Assembly: GCF_046058945.1 (NCBI RefSeq)
Contig: NZ_CP175511.1
Coordinates: 1,736,001 to 1,800,000 of the forward strand
DNA: 64,000 bases
Reading direction: 5' to 3'
Source of the DNA: Brochothrix campestris
GTDB lineage: Bacteria; Bacillota; Bacilli; Lactobacillales; Listeriaceae
The position numbers were made by a program, and so were the translations under genes. The notes under the pieces are model-generated. The model saw only the letters and a list, made by a program, of their open reading frames with translations, did no database searches and was not told where the DNA came from. Shown one piece after another: positions 8,094 through 17,773 of the stretch (the stretch's first letter is position 1; every line of letters starts with the position of its first letter).

Positions 8094-9251
8094 ATGATGA
8101 CTGAAACAAATAACACACACACAAAGGCAGTTTCTGCCGAATTGGAAAATTTAATGGCAAATCCATTTGCCGAACCGATAGCGCTCGAAGCTACGGCCGA
8201 ACAAAAAACAGTGACAATGTATGACAGCTTACCGCTTGAAAGTAAGCAGATGGCCGATGACCTCGTCAAACAAATTGATGCAAACAATAGCCAATCTGTG
8301 CTGTTATATGGTTCACCCGCACAAGAGAAATTGCATGATTTTTCACAGAGCATGCTTCAGCACGTCCAAAGTAAGGATGTTGGTCCGATTGGTGATATCA
8401 TCACTGAATTAATGCATAAAATCGAAGAAGCACGCCCCGAAGAACTTGCCAGCACTACAAATGTCTTCACGAAGCTCTTTAGTAAGATGAAACGTTCAAT
8501 TAACGAAATTTCATCAAAATACCAACAAATGGGGACGCAAATTGATCGTATTGCAATTAAACTGGATCAAGCAAAAAAAGTATTAGTCGAAGATAACCTC
8601 TTTCTTGATGAACTATACGATAAAAACAAAGACTATTTCCAAGCCTTAAACATATACATTGCCGCTGGTGAACAAAAGGTTCACACTATTTTAACGATTG
8701 ACTTACCCGCCTTGCAAACAAAGGCTGCTGCTAGTCATGACCAAATGCTCGTTCAAGACGTGAATGACTTACAACAATTCGCTACCAGGCTTGAAAAACG
8801 TGTGCATGATTTAAAATTAAGCCGCCAAATAACGATTCAATCAGCCCCTCAAATCCGCTTAATCCAAAATACGAATCAAGTGCTTGCTGAAAAAATCCAA
8901 TCATCAATCATGACCGCTATTCCTTTATGGAAAAACCAAGTGGCGATTGCCCTCACCTTAATGCGTCAACAGCAAGCTGTCAAGGCGCAACAAGAGGTAT
9001 CACGCACAACGAATGACCTGTTGAAACATAATGCGGAATTGCTCAAAACCAATACCATTGAGACCGCAATTGAAAACGAACGTGGCTTAGTCGACATTGA
9101 AACCTTAAAAGAAACCCAAACCAAACTCGTCGAAACAATCAAAGAAACGTTGGCAATCCAAGCTGATGGCCGTCAAAAACGTCAATCAGCCGAAAAAGAA
9201 CTGTTGCAGATGGAAGATGAATTAAAACAACATTTACTTGAAATTAAATAA
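8094..9251 (+). CDS. telA: toxic anion resistance protein TelA family
   Basis: 385-residue, almost entirely helical protein with long coiled-coil stretches (roughly residues 100-385) and no membrane segment. The blocks FSKMKRSINEISSKYQQMGTQ, LDELYDKNKDYFQALNIYIAAGE and IPLWKNQVAIAL are hallmarks of the TelA/KlaA/YaaN family, linked to tellurite and cell-envelope antibiotic tolerance. It starts 12 bases after xpaC, as in the Bacillus xpaC-yaaN pair. The ATG at 8094 or 8097 may be used. Confidence 0.88.
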   Translation: MMTETNNTHTKAVSAELENLMANPFAEPIALEATAEQKTVTMYDSLPLESKQMADDLVKQIDANNSQSVLLYGSPAQEKLHDFSQSMLQHVQSKDVGPIGDIITELMHKIEEARPEELASTTNVFTKLFSKMKRSINEISSKYQQMGTQIDRIAIKLDQAKKVLVEDNLFLDELYDKNKDYFQALNIYIAAGEQKVHTILTIDLPALQTKAAASHDQMLVQDVNDLQQFATRLEKRVHDLKLSRQITIQSAPQIRLIQNTNQVLAEKIQSSIMTAIPLWKNQVAIALTLMRQQQAVKAQQEVSRTTNDLLKHNAELLKTNTIETAIENERGLVDIETLKETQTKLVETIKETLAIQADGRQKRQSAEKELLQMEDELKQHLLEIK

Positions 9252-9364
9252 TAAAAACAATGACACTCGCTTAAATGTATAGGACTTGGAAAAAGGTAAC
9301 ACACTGACTTCCTTTGGCAGCATAATCCCTTTTGAAAGCCCTTAACGTTTGAAAGAAACAAAAA

Positions 9365-9402
9365 GAAACCGCCACTTCGATTTGATTGAAGTGGCGGTTT
9401 CT
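9365..9402. terminator. bidirectional terminator between telA and era
   Basis: AAACCGCCACTTC pairs with GAAGTGGCGGTTT around a nine-base loop, with T runs on both strands. It serves the convergent telA (plus) and era (minus) transcripts. Confidence 0.85.
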
Positions 9403-9416
9403 TTTTGCTTTACGGC

Positions 9417-10331
9417 CTAATACTCGTCTTTATTAAACCCATAATCATTCAAGTAAACATCTTTGTTACGCCAATCTTTTTGAACTTTAACCCACAATTC
9501 AAGATAGACTTTAGAGCCCAGCATCACTTCGATGTCTTTACGTGCCTTCGTACCAATTTGTTTCAACATCGAGCCCTGCTTACCAATAATGATTCCTTTT
9601 TGTGATGAACGCTCAACAACAATTGTTGCCATGACGTGGATTTTTTCACCATCATTTTCTTGACGAACTTTATCTGTCGTTACTGCAACAGAGTGGGGAA
9701 TTTCTTCACGTGTTAATTCCAATACTTTTTCACGAACAAGCTCAGAAATAATAAAGCGTTCTGGGTGATCGGTCACCTGATCTTCGTCATAAAACATTGG
9801 TCCTTCTGATAATTGTGCTTCAGTCAATTCAAGTAATTTATGCACGTTATTACCTTCTAGAGCTGAAATAGGCACAATTTCAGTAAAGTCTAACAACTGA
9901 CGGTATTCATCAATAAAGCCCATTAAGTAATCAGGATGCACTTGATCAATTTTGTTAATGACTAAATAAATGGGTGTTTCGCCCACAATTGCTTGTAGTT
10001 TTTCAATGATAAACTCGTCACCCGGTCCTAATTTTTGCATCGCATTAACCATGAAGTAAATCACTTCAACTTCACGTAACGTGCTCAAGGCACTTTTAAC
10101 CATGAAATCGCCCAGTTTATGTTTTGGTTTATGAATACCAGGAGTATCGATAAAGATCATTTGTGCGCTCTCAGTCGTGTATACCCCTTGAATTTTATTA
10201 CGTGTGGTTTGAGCTTTATCACTCATAATCGCGATTTTTTGACCGACGATATTGTTTAATAGTGTTGATTTACCTACGTTCGGGCGTCCGACAATTGCTA
10301 CGAACCCCGATTTAAAAGCTGAATTAGTCAT
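9417..10331 (-). CDS. era: GTPase Era
   Basis: Essential GTPase that binds the 3' end of 16S rRNA and checks 30S assembly. The G domain shows GRPNVGKST (G1), DTPGIHKPK (G3) and NKID (G4), followed by the C-terminal KH domain with ERSSQKGIIIGKQGSMLKQIG. I start it at the ATG at 10331; the in-frame extension to 10379 runs through the cdd 3' end and lacks a start site. Final gene of the phoH-pgpH-ybeY-dgkA-cdd-era run. Confidence 0.95.
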   Translation of the reverse strand: MTNSAFKSGFVAIVGRPNVGKSTLLNNIVGQKIAIMSDKAQTTRNKIQGVYTTESAQMIFIDTPGIHKPKHKLGDFMVKSALSTLREVEVIYFMVNAMQKLGPGDEFIIEKLQAIVGETPIYLVINKIDQVHPDYLMGFIDEYRQLLDFTEIVPISALEGNNVHKLLELTEAQLSEGPMFYDEDQVTDHPERFIISELVREKVLELTREEIPHSVAVTTDKVRQENDGEKIHVMATIVVERSSQKGIIIGKQGSMLKQIGTKARKDIEVMLGSKVYLELWVKVQKDWRNKDVYLNDYGFNKDEY

Positions 10332-10335
10332 ATAA

Positions 10336-10731
10336 TTAGTCCATATCCTTTCCTGTAAAAGCGCCTGGTAACAAGTCACTCACAGTCGTTTCTTGTGTGT
10401 TGCCATTTAAATTGGTTAAAAAGACAGGCATTGTTGGCTCACAAAATTCGGCAATCACTTGACGACATGCGCCACAAGGTGAAATTGGCCCATCTGTTTC
10501 GCCCACAATCACCATTTTCGAAAACGTTGTTTGACCTTCTGAGACTGCCTTAAAAATAGCTGTTCGTTCGGCACAGTTTGTTAGACCATATGATGCATTT
10601 TCAATGTTACAACCACCAAACACTTGGCCTGTTGGTGTGACTAAGGCTGCACCTACCTTGAATTTTGAGTAAGGGACATACGCTTGTTCACGTGCCGCTT
10701 TTGCTGCTACGATTAGTTGTTCAGTGTTCAT
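10336..10731 (-). CDS. cdd: cytidine deaminase
   Basis: Zinc enzyme that deaminates cytidine and deoxycytidine to uridines in pyrimidine salvage. It has the catalytic GCNIENASYGLTNCAERTAIF (first zinc Cys and Glu) and the PCGACRQV motif with two more zinc Cys. Size 131 residues fits the tetrameric class. The ATG at 10731 has GAAGGAG eight bases upstream; a GTG three codons earlier is less likely. Confidence 0.94.
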   Translation of the reverse strand: MNTEQLIVAAKAAREQAYVPYSKFKVGAALVTPTGQVFGGCNIENASYGLTNCAERTAIFKAVSEGQTTFSKMVIVGETDGPISPCGACRQVIAEFCEPTMPVFLTNLNGNTQETTVSDLLPGAFTGKDMD

Positions 10732-10745
10732 CTGTATCACTCCTT

Positions 10746-11141
10746 CTATTTTATAAAAAATGCTAGTAGATAAGGCATAAAGATAATCGCACCGATAATA
10801 ACCGCACCAATCGTCGCAATTAACACTGCTCCAGCGGCAATGTCTTTCGCATGTTTCGCCAACTCATTATACTCGCCGGTGCATAAGTCTACAATGCGTT
10901 CACATGCTGTATTGACCATTTCTGCAAAAATAACAAAGGCTACAGCTAAAACTAAAAAGAGCCATTCAGTTTGGGTCAATTTAAAAGATAGTCCTAATAC
11001 AGTAATCAAGATTGCACTAAGACAATGTACCTTCATGTTCTTTTCATATTTAAAAACAAGGCAGATACCATTAAACGCTAACCGGAAAGAGCGTCTAAAC
11101 GTTTTGTTTTTAAATGTCAGAACAGGTTTTTCATTAGTCAC
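10746..11141 (-). CDS. dgkA: undecaprenol kinase / diacylglycerol kinase family
   Basis: Small membrane kinase of the DgkA family; in Gram-positive bacteria it phosphorylates undecaprenol. Three hydrophobic segments (about residues 42-60, 65-85, 105-130) and the motif AEMVNTACERIVDL with the catalytic Glu are present. Its start overlaps the end of ybeY by eight bases, showing tight coupling. Confidence 0.92.
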   Translation of the reverse strand: MTNEKPVLTFKNKTFRRSFRLAFNGICLVFKYEKNMKVHCLSAILITVLGLSFKLTQTEWLFLVLAVAFVIFAEMVNTACERIVDLCTGEYNELAKHAKDIAAGAVLIATIGAVIIGAIIFMPYLLAFFIK

Positions 11142-11616
11142 GTGTTAAACCATATGCTGCTAATATTTCTTTTTGTTTATCAAACATGATTTTTTCTTCG
11201 CCCGGTTCCATATGATCATAGCCTAGTAAATGTAACAAGCCATGCAAGGCTAGGAAGCCGATTTCACGATCAAATGAATGACCATAACGCTCAGCTTGTT
11301 CCTGTGCCCGTTCAATCGAAATAATGATATCCCCTAATACGCGTGGTTGCATCTCTCCATCTTCCCAGACAATCGCCACTTCATCATCACCTGTTTCTTC
11401 TAATGCAAATGAAATAACATCTGTCGGCATATCTTTATGTCGGTAATCACGGTTGATGACTTGAATTGCTGCATTCGTTACATACGAAAGCGATATTTCA
11501 GTGCCTTCCTCTATTCGCAGATGTTCAGCTGCAAATTGCAACAAGTCTTCCACATCTGTCAGCTGTTTATTTGCTAATTTACCCGTTTCGTCTACACTAT
11601 CAATTACAAAACGCAT
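11134..11616 (-). CDS. ybeY: endoribonuclease YbeY
   Basis: Zinc endoribonuclease involved in 16S rRNA 3' maturation and ribosome quality control. The zinc site HGLLHLLGYDH is intact and the upstream block ADVISFA-like (PTDVISFALE) matches the family. The N-terminal part is variable. It lies between pgpH and dgkA as in Listeria and Bacillus. Confidence 0.95.
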   Translation of the reverse strand: MRFVIDSVDETGKLANKQLTDVEDLLQFAAEHLRIEEGTEISLSYVTNAAIQVINRDYRHKDMPTDVISFALEETGDDEVAIVWEDGEMQPRVLGDIIISIERAQEQAERYGHSFDREIGFLALHGLLHLLGYDHMEPGEEKIMFDKQKEILAAYGLTRD

Positions 11617-11638
11617 ACCGTTCCCTCTTTCCTTCGCC

Positions 11639-13774
11639 CTACTTAGGGTATTCTATTCGCTGATGATACACACCCACTAATACTTTCAACAAAGTGTCTT
11701 TAATGGTTAGCATATCTTTCATCGACAGCTCGCATTCATCAAACTGACCGTCCAACAAACGCTCTTCGACGATTGAATGAATCAAGTCCGCCATTTTTTC
11801 AGTCGATGGTGTTTTCATCGAACGTACTGCCGCTTCAACTGAGTCTGCAATATTAACAACGGCAATTTCTCTTGTTTGTGGTTTAGGTCCTGGATAACGA
11901 AACGTTGCTTCTGCAACGCTAGCATCCTCTTGTTGGGCCGCATAATAAAAATAGCGCAAAACCGTTGTGCCATGATGTTGTTCTGCCATATCAACAATTG
12001 GTTTAGGAAAATGGGCCGCTTGCAACATTGCGACACCATCCTTCGCATGCGCGATAATAATATCACGACTGGCGGTTGCTGTTAACTGCTCATGGGGACT
12101 TTTATCACCATATTGATTTTCAACAAAAAAGGCTGGATTCGACATTTTACCTACATCATGATAATAACAAGCCACACGTGTATACAACGAATCACCACCA
12201 ATGGCATCGACTGCCGCCTCCGCCAAATTAGCAACCATCAAGGAATGATGATAGGTTCCCGGTGCTTCATTCATCATCCGCTTCAACAAAGGTTGTGATG
12301 GACTCGCTAGTTCCATTAAACGATTCGGTGATAACACCCCAAAAATCGTCTCAAATAGCGGTTGTAATCCTAAACTTAAAATAAATGCTATCAACCCTCC
12401 TATCATACCATAAAAGATAGGCCACCAAAATGATAAAGTTGAAATCGATACTGCACTAATAAGCTGAATGATAAAAATAGCAGCTCCATTAAACAATGAA
12501 ATATACATTGAATCGACGAATAAGTCATTACGCGTTTTCGGTTTGTTTAAAATAAGTGTTGCACCTAAACTCGATAATAAAATATAAGCAATGAAATAAA
12601 CGATGTTGAAGGTACTTTGACTACTTTGTAATATGAGGACTGCTGCCATTACAATTTGCAATATGCCTAAGAGCTTAAGTGCCCGATAACCTAACAATTG
12701 TAATATCATCGGCACAAACACAACGGGCAAAACGTAAATTAAATTATCAACCCGATGTTCAAATGCAAAGCGGAACAATAAAAGTATTAAATAACTCAAA
12801 ACAGTTAAGGCACTAAAAATCATAAACACAATCGTGACATCATGCTGCTCGCGCCGTGAACGATAGACCAAGAAAAAGGTCATAATTGCAATCACAATCG
12901 CCATCAAGACATTTCCCAGGAGAACAAGCCAATTTAGCGATGATTTCACCATATGTACTAGTTCTAGCTGACGATAAATATCATCGGTTACGAGTTGGCC
13001 TTCTTGAACAATCACCTGCCCTTGTAAGATTCGAACCGGTTGGACACTATTTTGTGCAATCAAGCGCTGTTGATTGGTGGCAGACGCATCATAAAAACTA
13101 TTAACGGTAATGCCAGCATTAATAATTTCAGTCGCGACAGCTCGTAACGATGAGGCAATCGCTAACTCGTTCATGCTTATTTGTAAATCTGCTCGAATGT
13201 TTAACAACTGTGTATTAGTCACACCTTTTTGTAGTTGTTTCGTTATCACACTCACTAACGTTGATTGAAAATCGGTCAATTTTGATGGTTTAAAATGATA
13301 CAAGGTGACTAAACTCGCATCGCTAATCGATGTCTCTTCAAATGTCAGATCGCTCTTATTTAACAATGCACGTGCCCGCTTTACGATATTTTGATTCGAA
13401 AAAGGTTCGAATTGTTTTTTCTCTTTCTTCGCGGTTTCCTCGGCTTTGTCTTCATCATCTTGGACGGTACCAAGCACTGTAAAAATCATATTAACCGAGT
13501 CGATTTGATTTTGGGTAATGTTCGAATTGATGGTGTATACATCTTGCACATTATCCGCAGCGGCAACTTTTTCACTCTCGGTTTTTTTATCGTCAACAAC
13601 TGTTTGTGACGCCCTAATGGTTGTCGGTGCTATTTCATTTTTCATGATATGATAAGGTTTCATCGTGCTCGCCACATTCAATACAACCGCCAACATAATG
13701 GCCAACACGATTAAGGTCGTAATGTTAAGCCGTCTATCTTGTGTTGCGGTTAGCTTCTTGCGGTTTTTTTTCAT
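11639..13774 (-). CDS. pgpH: cyclic-di-AMP phosphodiesterase PgpH (7TMR-HD)
   Basis: Membrane phosphodiesterase that breaks down cyclic di-AMP. Order: one N-terminal membrane helix, a long extracellular 7TMR-HDED domain (to about residue 280), seven membrane helices (about 285-480) and a cytoplasmic HD domain with TYHHSLMV, CYYHDVGKM (the HD pair) and AEQHHGT. Total about 711-715 residues, typical. The start is uncertain: a GTG at 13786 sits very near the GAGGAG site and an ATG at 13774 is 13 bases from it. Confidence 0.93.
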   Translation of the reverse strand: MKKNRKKLTATQDRRLNITTLIVLAIMLAVVLNVASTMKPYHIMKNEIAPTTIRASQTVVDDKKTESEKVAAADNVQDVYTINSNITQNQIDSVNMIFTVLGTVQDDEDKAEETAKKEKKQFEPFSNQNIVKRARALLNKSDLTFEETSISDASLVTLYHFKPSKLTDFQSTLVSVITKQLQKGVTNTQLLNIRADLQISMNELAIASSLRAVATEIINAGITVNSFYDASATNQQRLIAQNSVQPVRILQGQVIVQEGQLVTDDIYRQLELVHMVKSSLNWLVLLGNVLMAIVIAIMTFFLVYRSRREQHDVTIVFMIFSALTVLSYLILLLFRFAFEHRVDNLIYVLPVVFVPMILQLLGYRALKLLGILQIVMAAVLILQSSQSTFNIVYFIAYILLSSLGATLILNKPKTRNDLFVDSMYISLFNGAAIFIIQLISAVSISTLSFWWPIFYGMIGGLIAFILSLGLQPLFETIFGVLSPNRLMELASPSQPLLKRMMNEAPGTYHHSLMVANLAEAAVDAIGGDSLYTRVACYYHDVGKMSNPAFFVENQYGDKSPHEQLTATASRDIIIAHAKDGVAMLQAAHFPKPIVDMAEQHHGTTVLRYFYYAAQQEDASVAEATFRYPGPKPQTREIAVVNIADSVEAAVRSMKTPSTEKMADLIHSIVEERLLDGQFDECELSMKDMLTIKDTLLKVLVGVYHQRIEYPK

Positions 13775-13808
13775 CGTCAGCTTCACGCTCCTCTGCTAAT
13801 ACGACATG

Positions 13809-14771
13809 CTACTCAGCACCGTATGCGTCAATAATTTTACCAACCAGTGGATGACGCACGACATCTTCGGTTTTAAAGGTGACAAATCCGAGGTCTTTAA
13901 TTGGTTGTAGCAACTTTTCGGCATGGATTAAGCCACTTTTGCTCCCCTTTGGTAAATCTATCTGTGTCACATCACCATTAATAATCATCTTCGACCCATA
14001 ACCGAGTCGTGTTAAGAACATTTTCATTTGGGCTGTTGTTGTATTTTGGGCTTCGTCTAAAATAATAAAGGCCTGCTCAATGGTGCGACCGCGCATATAA
14101 GCTAACGGAGCAATCTCGATGACACCACGTTCTAGCAAACGTGTGGTTGTATCCCTTCCTAGTACCTCGTGTAAGGCATCGTAGACTGGGCGTAAATAAG
14201 GATCAACCTTTTCTTTCAGATCACCGGGTAAAAAGCCGAGACTTTCGCCCGCTTCTACTGCCGGACGTGTTAATAATATTTTACTTACCTTACCACTTTT
14301 TAAGGCTTCGACGGCCATTACAACGGCTAAGTAGGTTTTACCCGTTCCAGCTGGGCCAATTCCAAAAGTAATAGCCTTTGCTTTGACCGTCTGAATATAG
14401 TTTTTTTGTCCAAATGTTTTCGGTCGAATCGGATTCCCCTTGCTTGTTTTAAAGATATGTTCGTCATAGAGACGGCTATAGTTGGCAAGTTTACCTGTTT
14501 TCGCCATCTTCACAGCTTGCGTCACATCACGTAAGTCTATCGCTATTTGTCGTTGTAATATTTCATTGAGGCTCACCAAAATTTGTTTAACTGCCACGAT
14601 GTTTTCTGCGGTTCCGGTCACCGTGAAACTTTCACCGCGCGTAATAATAACGACACCAAAGGCCTCTTCAAGATATTGGATATTGGCATCATTCGTACCA
14701 ATAAGTAATTGAACATCTTCTAATGAACTGAGTGTAAATGTATCTGTTAACTGATTACTCGCATTAGTCAT
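13809..14771 (-). CDS. phoH: PhoH family ATPase
   Basis: Cytoplasmic ATPase of the PhoH/YbeZ type, usually linked to YbeY in RNA metabolism. An N-terminal KH-like segment (about residues 20-70) precedes the ATPase core with GPAGTGKTYLAV (Walker A) and FIILDEAQNTT (Walker B). Length 320 is normal. The ATG at 14771 is eight bases from AAAGGGG; the GTG at 14777 is too close. It shares the operon with pgpH and ybeY. Confidence 0.94.
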   Translation of the reverse strand: MTNASNQLTDTFTLSSLEDVQLLIGTNDANIQYLEEAFGVVIITRGESFTVTGTAENIVAVKQILVSLNEILQRQIAIDLRDVTQAVKMAKTGKLANYSRLYDEHIFKTSKGNPIRPKTFGQKNYIQTVKAKAITFGIGPAGTGKTYLAVVMAVEALKSGKVSKILLTRPAVEAGESLGFLPGDLKEKVDPYLRPVYDALHEVLGRDTTTRLLERGVIEIAPLAYMRGRTIEQAFIILDEAQNTTTAQMKMFLTRLGYGSKMIINGDVTQIDLPKGSKSGLIHAEKLLQPIKDLGFVTFKTEDVVRHPLVGKIIDAYGAE

Positions 14772-14861
14772 CGCCACTACCCCTTTACGATTAAGTTATA
14801 CTTCTATTTTACCCTAATCGCGGTCTGTTTCATAATCTTAGCAAGAAAAACACCCCAAATA

Positions 14862-14890
14862 AAAAGGAGCATCACAAGGATGCTCCTTTA
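14862..14890 (-). terminator. intrinsic terminator after the 169-residue protein gene
   Basis: AAGGAGCATC / GATGCTCCTT stem followed by TTTTT on the minus strand, directly after the stop codon. It separates the floA cluster from phoH. Confidence 0.75.
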
Positions 14891-15397
14891 AAACCGTCGT
14901 TTCCCTTTTAATGCCTTCGGTGCAGCCAATAATTCAGCCATGATCACACCTCGTACAAGTTCTTGCTTGCCTAGAAGCACATCGCCCGTTGCAACATTTA
15001 CAGCCTGCACAACTTGTTTAGGCTGGTGTTTACGGTGAGACACCCTTACTTCGCTCAGTTCAGTTGTCTGACCACGTGTCGATTGACGTTGCCCCTTAGT
15101 GGACTGTAGTCGCTCTTGCCTGGTCGAAGTTTCACGTACTGTTTGACGACGTGGCTCTGTTGAGCGACGCGGCCTCACTGGCACTTCTTCAACAGCAACT
15201 GGCGTTGCCGTTGACTGTGTTTTTTGTCGGGTGGACGAACGGTTAGCTGTTCGTCGACGTGGTTCATCGGCTGTGCGAATAGGTTTAGATTGCTTAGCCG
15301 CTTCAGTAGCGGCCTTGCGTTCTTTTTTCTTTTTATCATCGAGGTACATTGTTATTAACCAAGCAGCACCACCGATAATCATCAATAGAAACTCCAT
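14888..15397 (-). CDS. hypothetical membrane-anchored basic protein
   Basis: I do not recognise this 169-residue protein. A hydrophobic helix (about residues 3-18) at the very N-terminus is followed at once by a lysine/arginine-rich stretch, so the bulk should be cytoplasmic. The middle is low in complexity, rich in Arg, Thr, Ser and Gln. The last 30 residues look ordered and may be the conserved part (LVRGVIMAELLAAPKALKGK). It begins behind GGAGG 20 bases after floA, so it is the third gene of the nfeD-floA operon and may work with the flotillin scaffold; that is inference. Confidence 0.7.
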   Translation of the reverse strand: MEFLLMIIGGAAWLITMYLDDKKKKERKAATEAAKQSKPIRTADEPRRRTANRSSTRQKTQSTATPVAVEEVPVRPRRSTEPRRQTVRETSTRQERLQSTKGQRQSTRGQTTELSEVRVSHRKHQPKQVVQAVNVATGDVLLGKQELVRGVIMAELLAAPKALKGKRRF

Positions 15398-15417
15398 TCG
15401 GTCGCCTCCATTTTAAA

Positions 15418-16425
15418 CTATTGTTTGTTATTTTTACCCTCTTCATGTGTTTCGTTTAATTGGCTAATCGCCGCTCGCATGTCTGTATCTGATTCAATGT
15501 TTTTAAGATTGTAATAATCCATCACACCAATTTTACCTGACCGAAGCGCTTCCGCCATCGCAAGTGGTACCTGTGCTTCTGACTCAACAACCTTCGCACG
15601 CATCTCTTCAACTTTGGCACGCATTTCTTGCTCAGAAGCTACGGCCATCGCACGACGTTCTTCGGCTTTCGCCTGAGCGATGTTTTTATCGGCTTCGGCT
15701 TGTTCTGTTTGTAACTCTGCCCCAATGTTCGTACCGATGTCGACATCTGCAATATCAATTGAGAGAATTTCAAAGGCAGTCCCCGCATCAAGTCCTTTAG
15801 ATAAGACTGTTTTTGAAATCAAATCGGGGTTTTCAAGCACTTTATTATGTTCAACTGATGAACCGATTGTCGAAACAATCCCTTCACCAACACGGGCGAT
15901 AATTGTTTCTTCACCCGCACCACCAACCAAACGTTCGATGTTAGCACGCACTGTAATCCGTGCTTTTGCTTTTACTTCAATCCCGTTCATTGCCACACCT
16001 GAAATAAATGGTGTTTCAATCACTTTCGGGTTAACTGACATTTGAACCGCTTGTAACACGTCACGACCTGCAAGATCGATTGCTGCCGAACGTTCAAACG
16101 TCAATTCAATGTTGGCACGATGTGCAGCAATTAATGCATTGACGACACGGTCGACATTACCACCTGCTAAATAGTGACTTTCAAGCTGGTTAATCGTTGT
16201 GTTTAAGCCCGCTTTTTGTGCTTTAATGAGCGGGTTGACGATGCCCCCAGGGCTTACGCGTCTTAAGCGCATCCCGATTAACGTTGTAATACTTACTCTG
16301 ACACCAGCTGCTAATGCACTGATCCATAATCCTACAGGAACAATTGTGAAAATAATCATCAATAAAATAATAACGATAACTGCCATCACAATCACACCCA
16401 TGTTTTGCCCAATTAATGCTTCCAT
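15418..16425 (-). CDS. floA: flotillin-like protein FloA
   Basis: SPFH/band-7 membrane scaffold that organises lipid microdomains. An N-terminal hydrophobic hairpin (about residues 8-40), the SPFH domain, then a long Ala/Glu-rich coiled coil (about 235-310, with EQAEADKNIAQAKAEERRA). The 335 residues match Bacillus YqfA/FloA. It follows the NfeD gene by 43 bases, the usual pairing. Confidence 0.94.
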   Translation of the reverse strand: MEALIGQNMGVIVMAVIVIILLMIIFTIVPVGLWISALAAGVRVSITTLIGMRLRRVSPGGIVNPLIKAQKAGLNTTINQLESHYLAGGNVDRVVNALIAAHRANIELTFERSAAIDLAGRDVLQAVQMSVNPKVIETPFISGVAMNGIEVKAKARITVRANIERLVGGAGEETIIARVGEGIVSTIGSSVEHNKVLENPDLISKTVLSKGLDAGTAFEILSIDIADVDIGTNIGAELQTEQAEADKNIAQAKAEERRAMAVASEQEMRAKVEEMRAKVVESEAQVPLAMAEALRSGKIGVMDYYNLKNIESDTDMRAAISQLNETHEEGKNNKQ

Positions 16426-16468
16426 CTGTCTAACCTCCTATTGTTGTTTAAAAGCCTTTATTCACGTC

Positions 16469-17224
16469 TTATTTTGCTGTTTGCTCGCGAACAACGACTC
16501 TCATACCCTCTACTTTGATAACTGTTACTGGCACTTCGCTTTCAATGAAATCGCCTTCTGACACTACATCGATTAAACGACCATTTAACACCATTGATCC
16601 GGCTGGGCGCAAGGCTGTTTTTGTCAGACCAGATTGGCCGACTAATTCAGGACGATTTTCAGTTGAAACGTAACCTTCTTCTGTTTTTGTCGCATCACGC
16701 AACACGAGTTTTCGAAAAATATTCATCCGTTTTCCCAACACCTTTATCATTATTAATATTGTGACCCACATCACGAGCATTGCACAAGCAAGCGCAATCA
16801 TTATGGTGACCCAATCTTCAAAGCCGGCTAAGAAAATACTAACGACGATGCCGATAACGCCTAATGCCCCGACAATTCCTCCCGGTACAAATAATTCTAA
16901 CAGAACGAGTGCAAAACTAATAATGAAAACCATTACTAAAAGCCAACTTGCAAGTCCGATCATAATATGACTGAAGAAATAAATGAATATTAACAACAGT
17001 CCGATGATGCCAAAAATGCTAAAGCCTTTAGTAAAAAGTTCGATTGCAAAGCAAGCGCCTGCTAGCACGAGCAGGGTCGCAATCACAACTGGTTGCGTTA
17101 GAAAAGACGCCAGATGGTCAATCCTTGATGACGAGACCTGTGTCGCTGCCAAAACATGTTGTGCGGGTAAAATCGCAAAGACAGTAACAATGGCAAGCCA
17201 GCTTGCCAAAGCTGATTTTTTCAT
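16469..17224 (-). CDS. NfeD-family membrane protein, short form
   Basis: Partner of flotillins. It has a signal-peptide-like N-terminus ending near VLAA, four to five membrane helices (about residues 45-175), and a C-terminal OB-fold domain (about 185-250, including GQSGLTKTALRPAGSMVLNG). The N-terminal ClpP-like protease domain of long NfeD proteins is absent, so this is the short class. Start ATG at 17224 behind GAGGTG; a GTG at 17233 overlaps that site. Confidence 0.88.
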   Translation of the reverse strand: MKKSALASWLAIVTVFAILPAQHVLAATQVSSSRIDHLASFLTQPVVIATLLVLAGACFAIELFTKGFSIFGIIGLLLIFIYFFSHIMIGLASWLLVMVFIISFALVLLELFVPGGIVGALGVIGIVVSIFLAGFEDWVTIMIALACAMLVMWVTILIMIKVLGKRMNIFRKLVLRDATKTEEGYVSTENRPELVGQSGLTKTALRPAGSMVLNGRLIDVVSEGDFIESEVPVTVIKVEGMRVVVREQTAK

Positions 17225-17253
17225 TTGCTTCACCTCATTTATTTGATATTTTT

Positions 17254-17290
17254 AAAAAAAGCCGGGAAAACATGAGTTCTCCCGGCTTTA
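17254..17290 (-). terminator. intrinsic terminator after yqeY
   Basis: AAAGCCGGG / CCCGGCTTT stem with a T tract on the minus strand, ending the rpsU-yqeY transcript upstream of nfeD. Confidence 0.85.
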
Positions 17291-17310
17291 CAATTTTTAA
17301 TTACATCAGA

Positions 17311-17754
17311 TTAAGATAATTTTTGTTTTAAAAGTTTGCTAATTAATGAACCATCCGCTTTACCTTTAACTTTTGGTAAAATAACTTTCATTACCTTTCC
17401 AAAATCAGCTTTAGATGATGCTCCCGTTTCAGCAATCACTTCATCAACAATCACTAACACTTCTTCTTCAGTAAGTTGTGTTGGTAAATAGTGTTCGATG
17501 ACTTGTAATTCCGCCTCAAGGCTTGCTACAAGGTCCTCACGCTCTGCACTCTTAAATTCAACCATCGATTCTTTACGCTGTTTGAATTCACGAGATAAGA
17601 CCGTTAGTTCTTCTTCTGAATCCAATTCGTCGCCTTTTTTAATAGACTCATTTTGGATTGCAGCTTTAACCATTCGAATGACAGATAAACGTGCTTTATC
17701 TTTCGCACGCATTGCATCCTTCATATCTTGATTTAATTGTCCCAAAAGACTCAT
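17311..17754 (-). CDS. yqeY: GatB/YqeY domain protein
   Basis: 147-residue protein of the YqeY family, related to the tail domain of the GatB amidotransferase subunit and thought to bind tRNA. Typical features are MSLLGQLNQDMKDAMRAKDKARLSVIRMVKAAI and the C-terminal GKVMKVILPKVKGKADG. Always found after rpsU in Firmicutes, as here (19 bases). Confidence 0.93.
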   Translation of the reverse strand: MSLLGQLNQDMKDAMRAKDKARLSVIRMVKAAIQNESIKKGDELDSEEELTVLSREFKQRKESMVEFKSAEREDLVASLEAELQVIEHYLPTQLTEEEVLVIVDEVIAETGASSKADFGKVMKVILPKVKGKADGSLISKLLKQKLS

Positions 17755-17773
17755 GAATTTTCATCCTCACTAA

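Noticed and set aside
13391..13609. 72-codon plus frame opposite pgpH
   Set aside because: Lies fully inside the conserved extracellular domain of PgpH and has no ribosome site.
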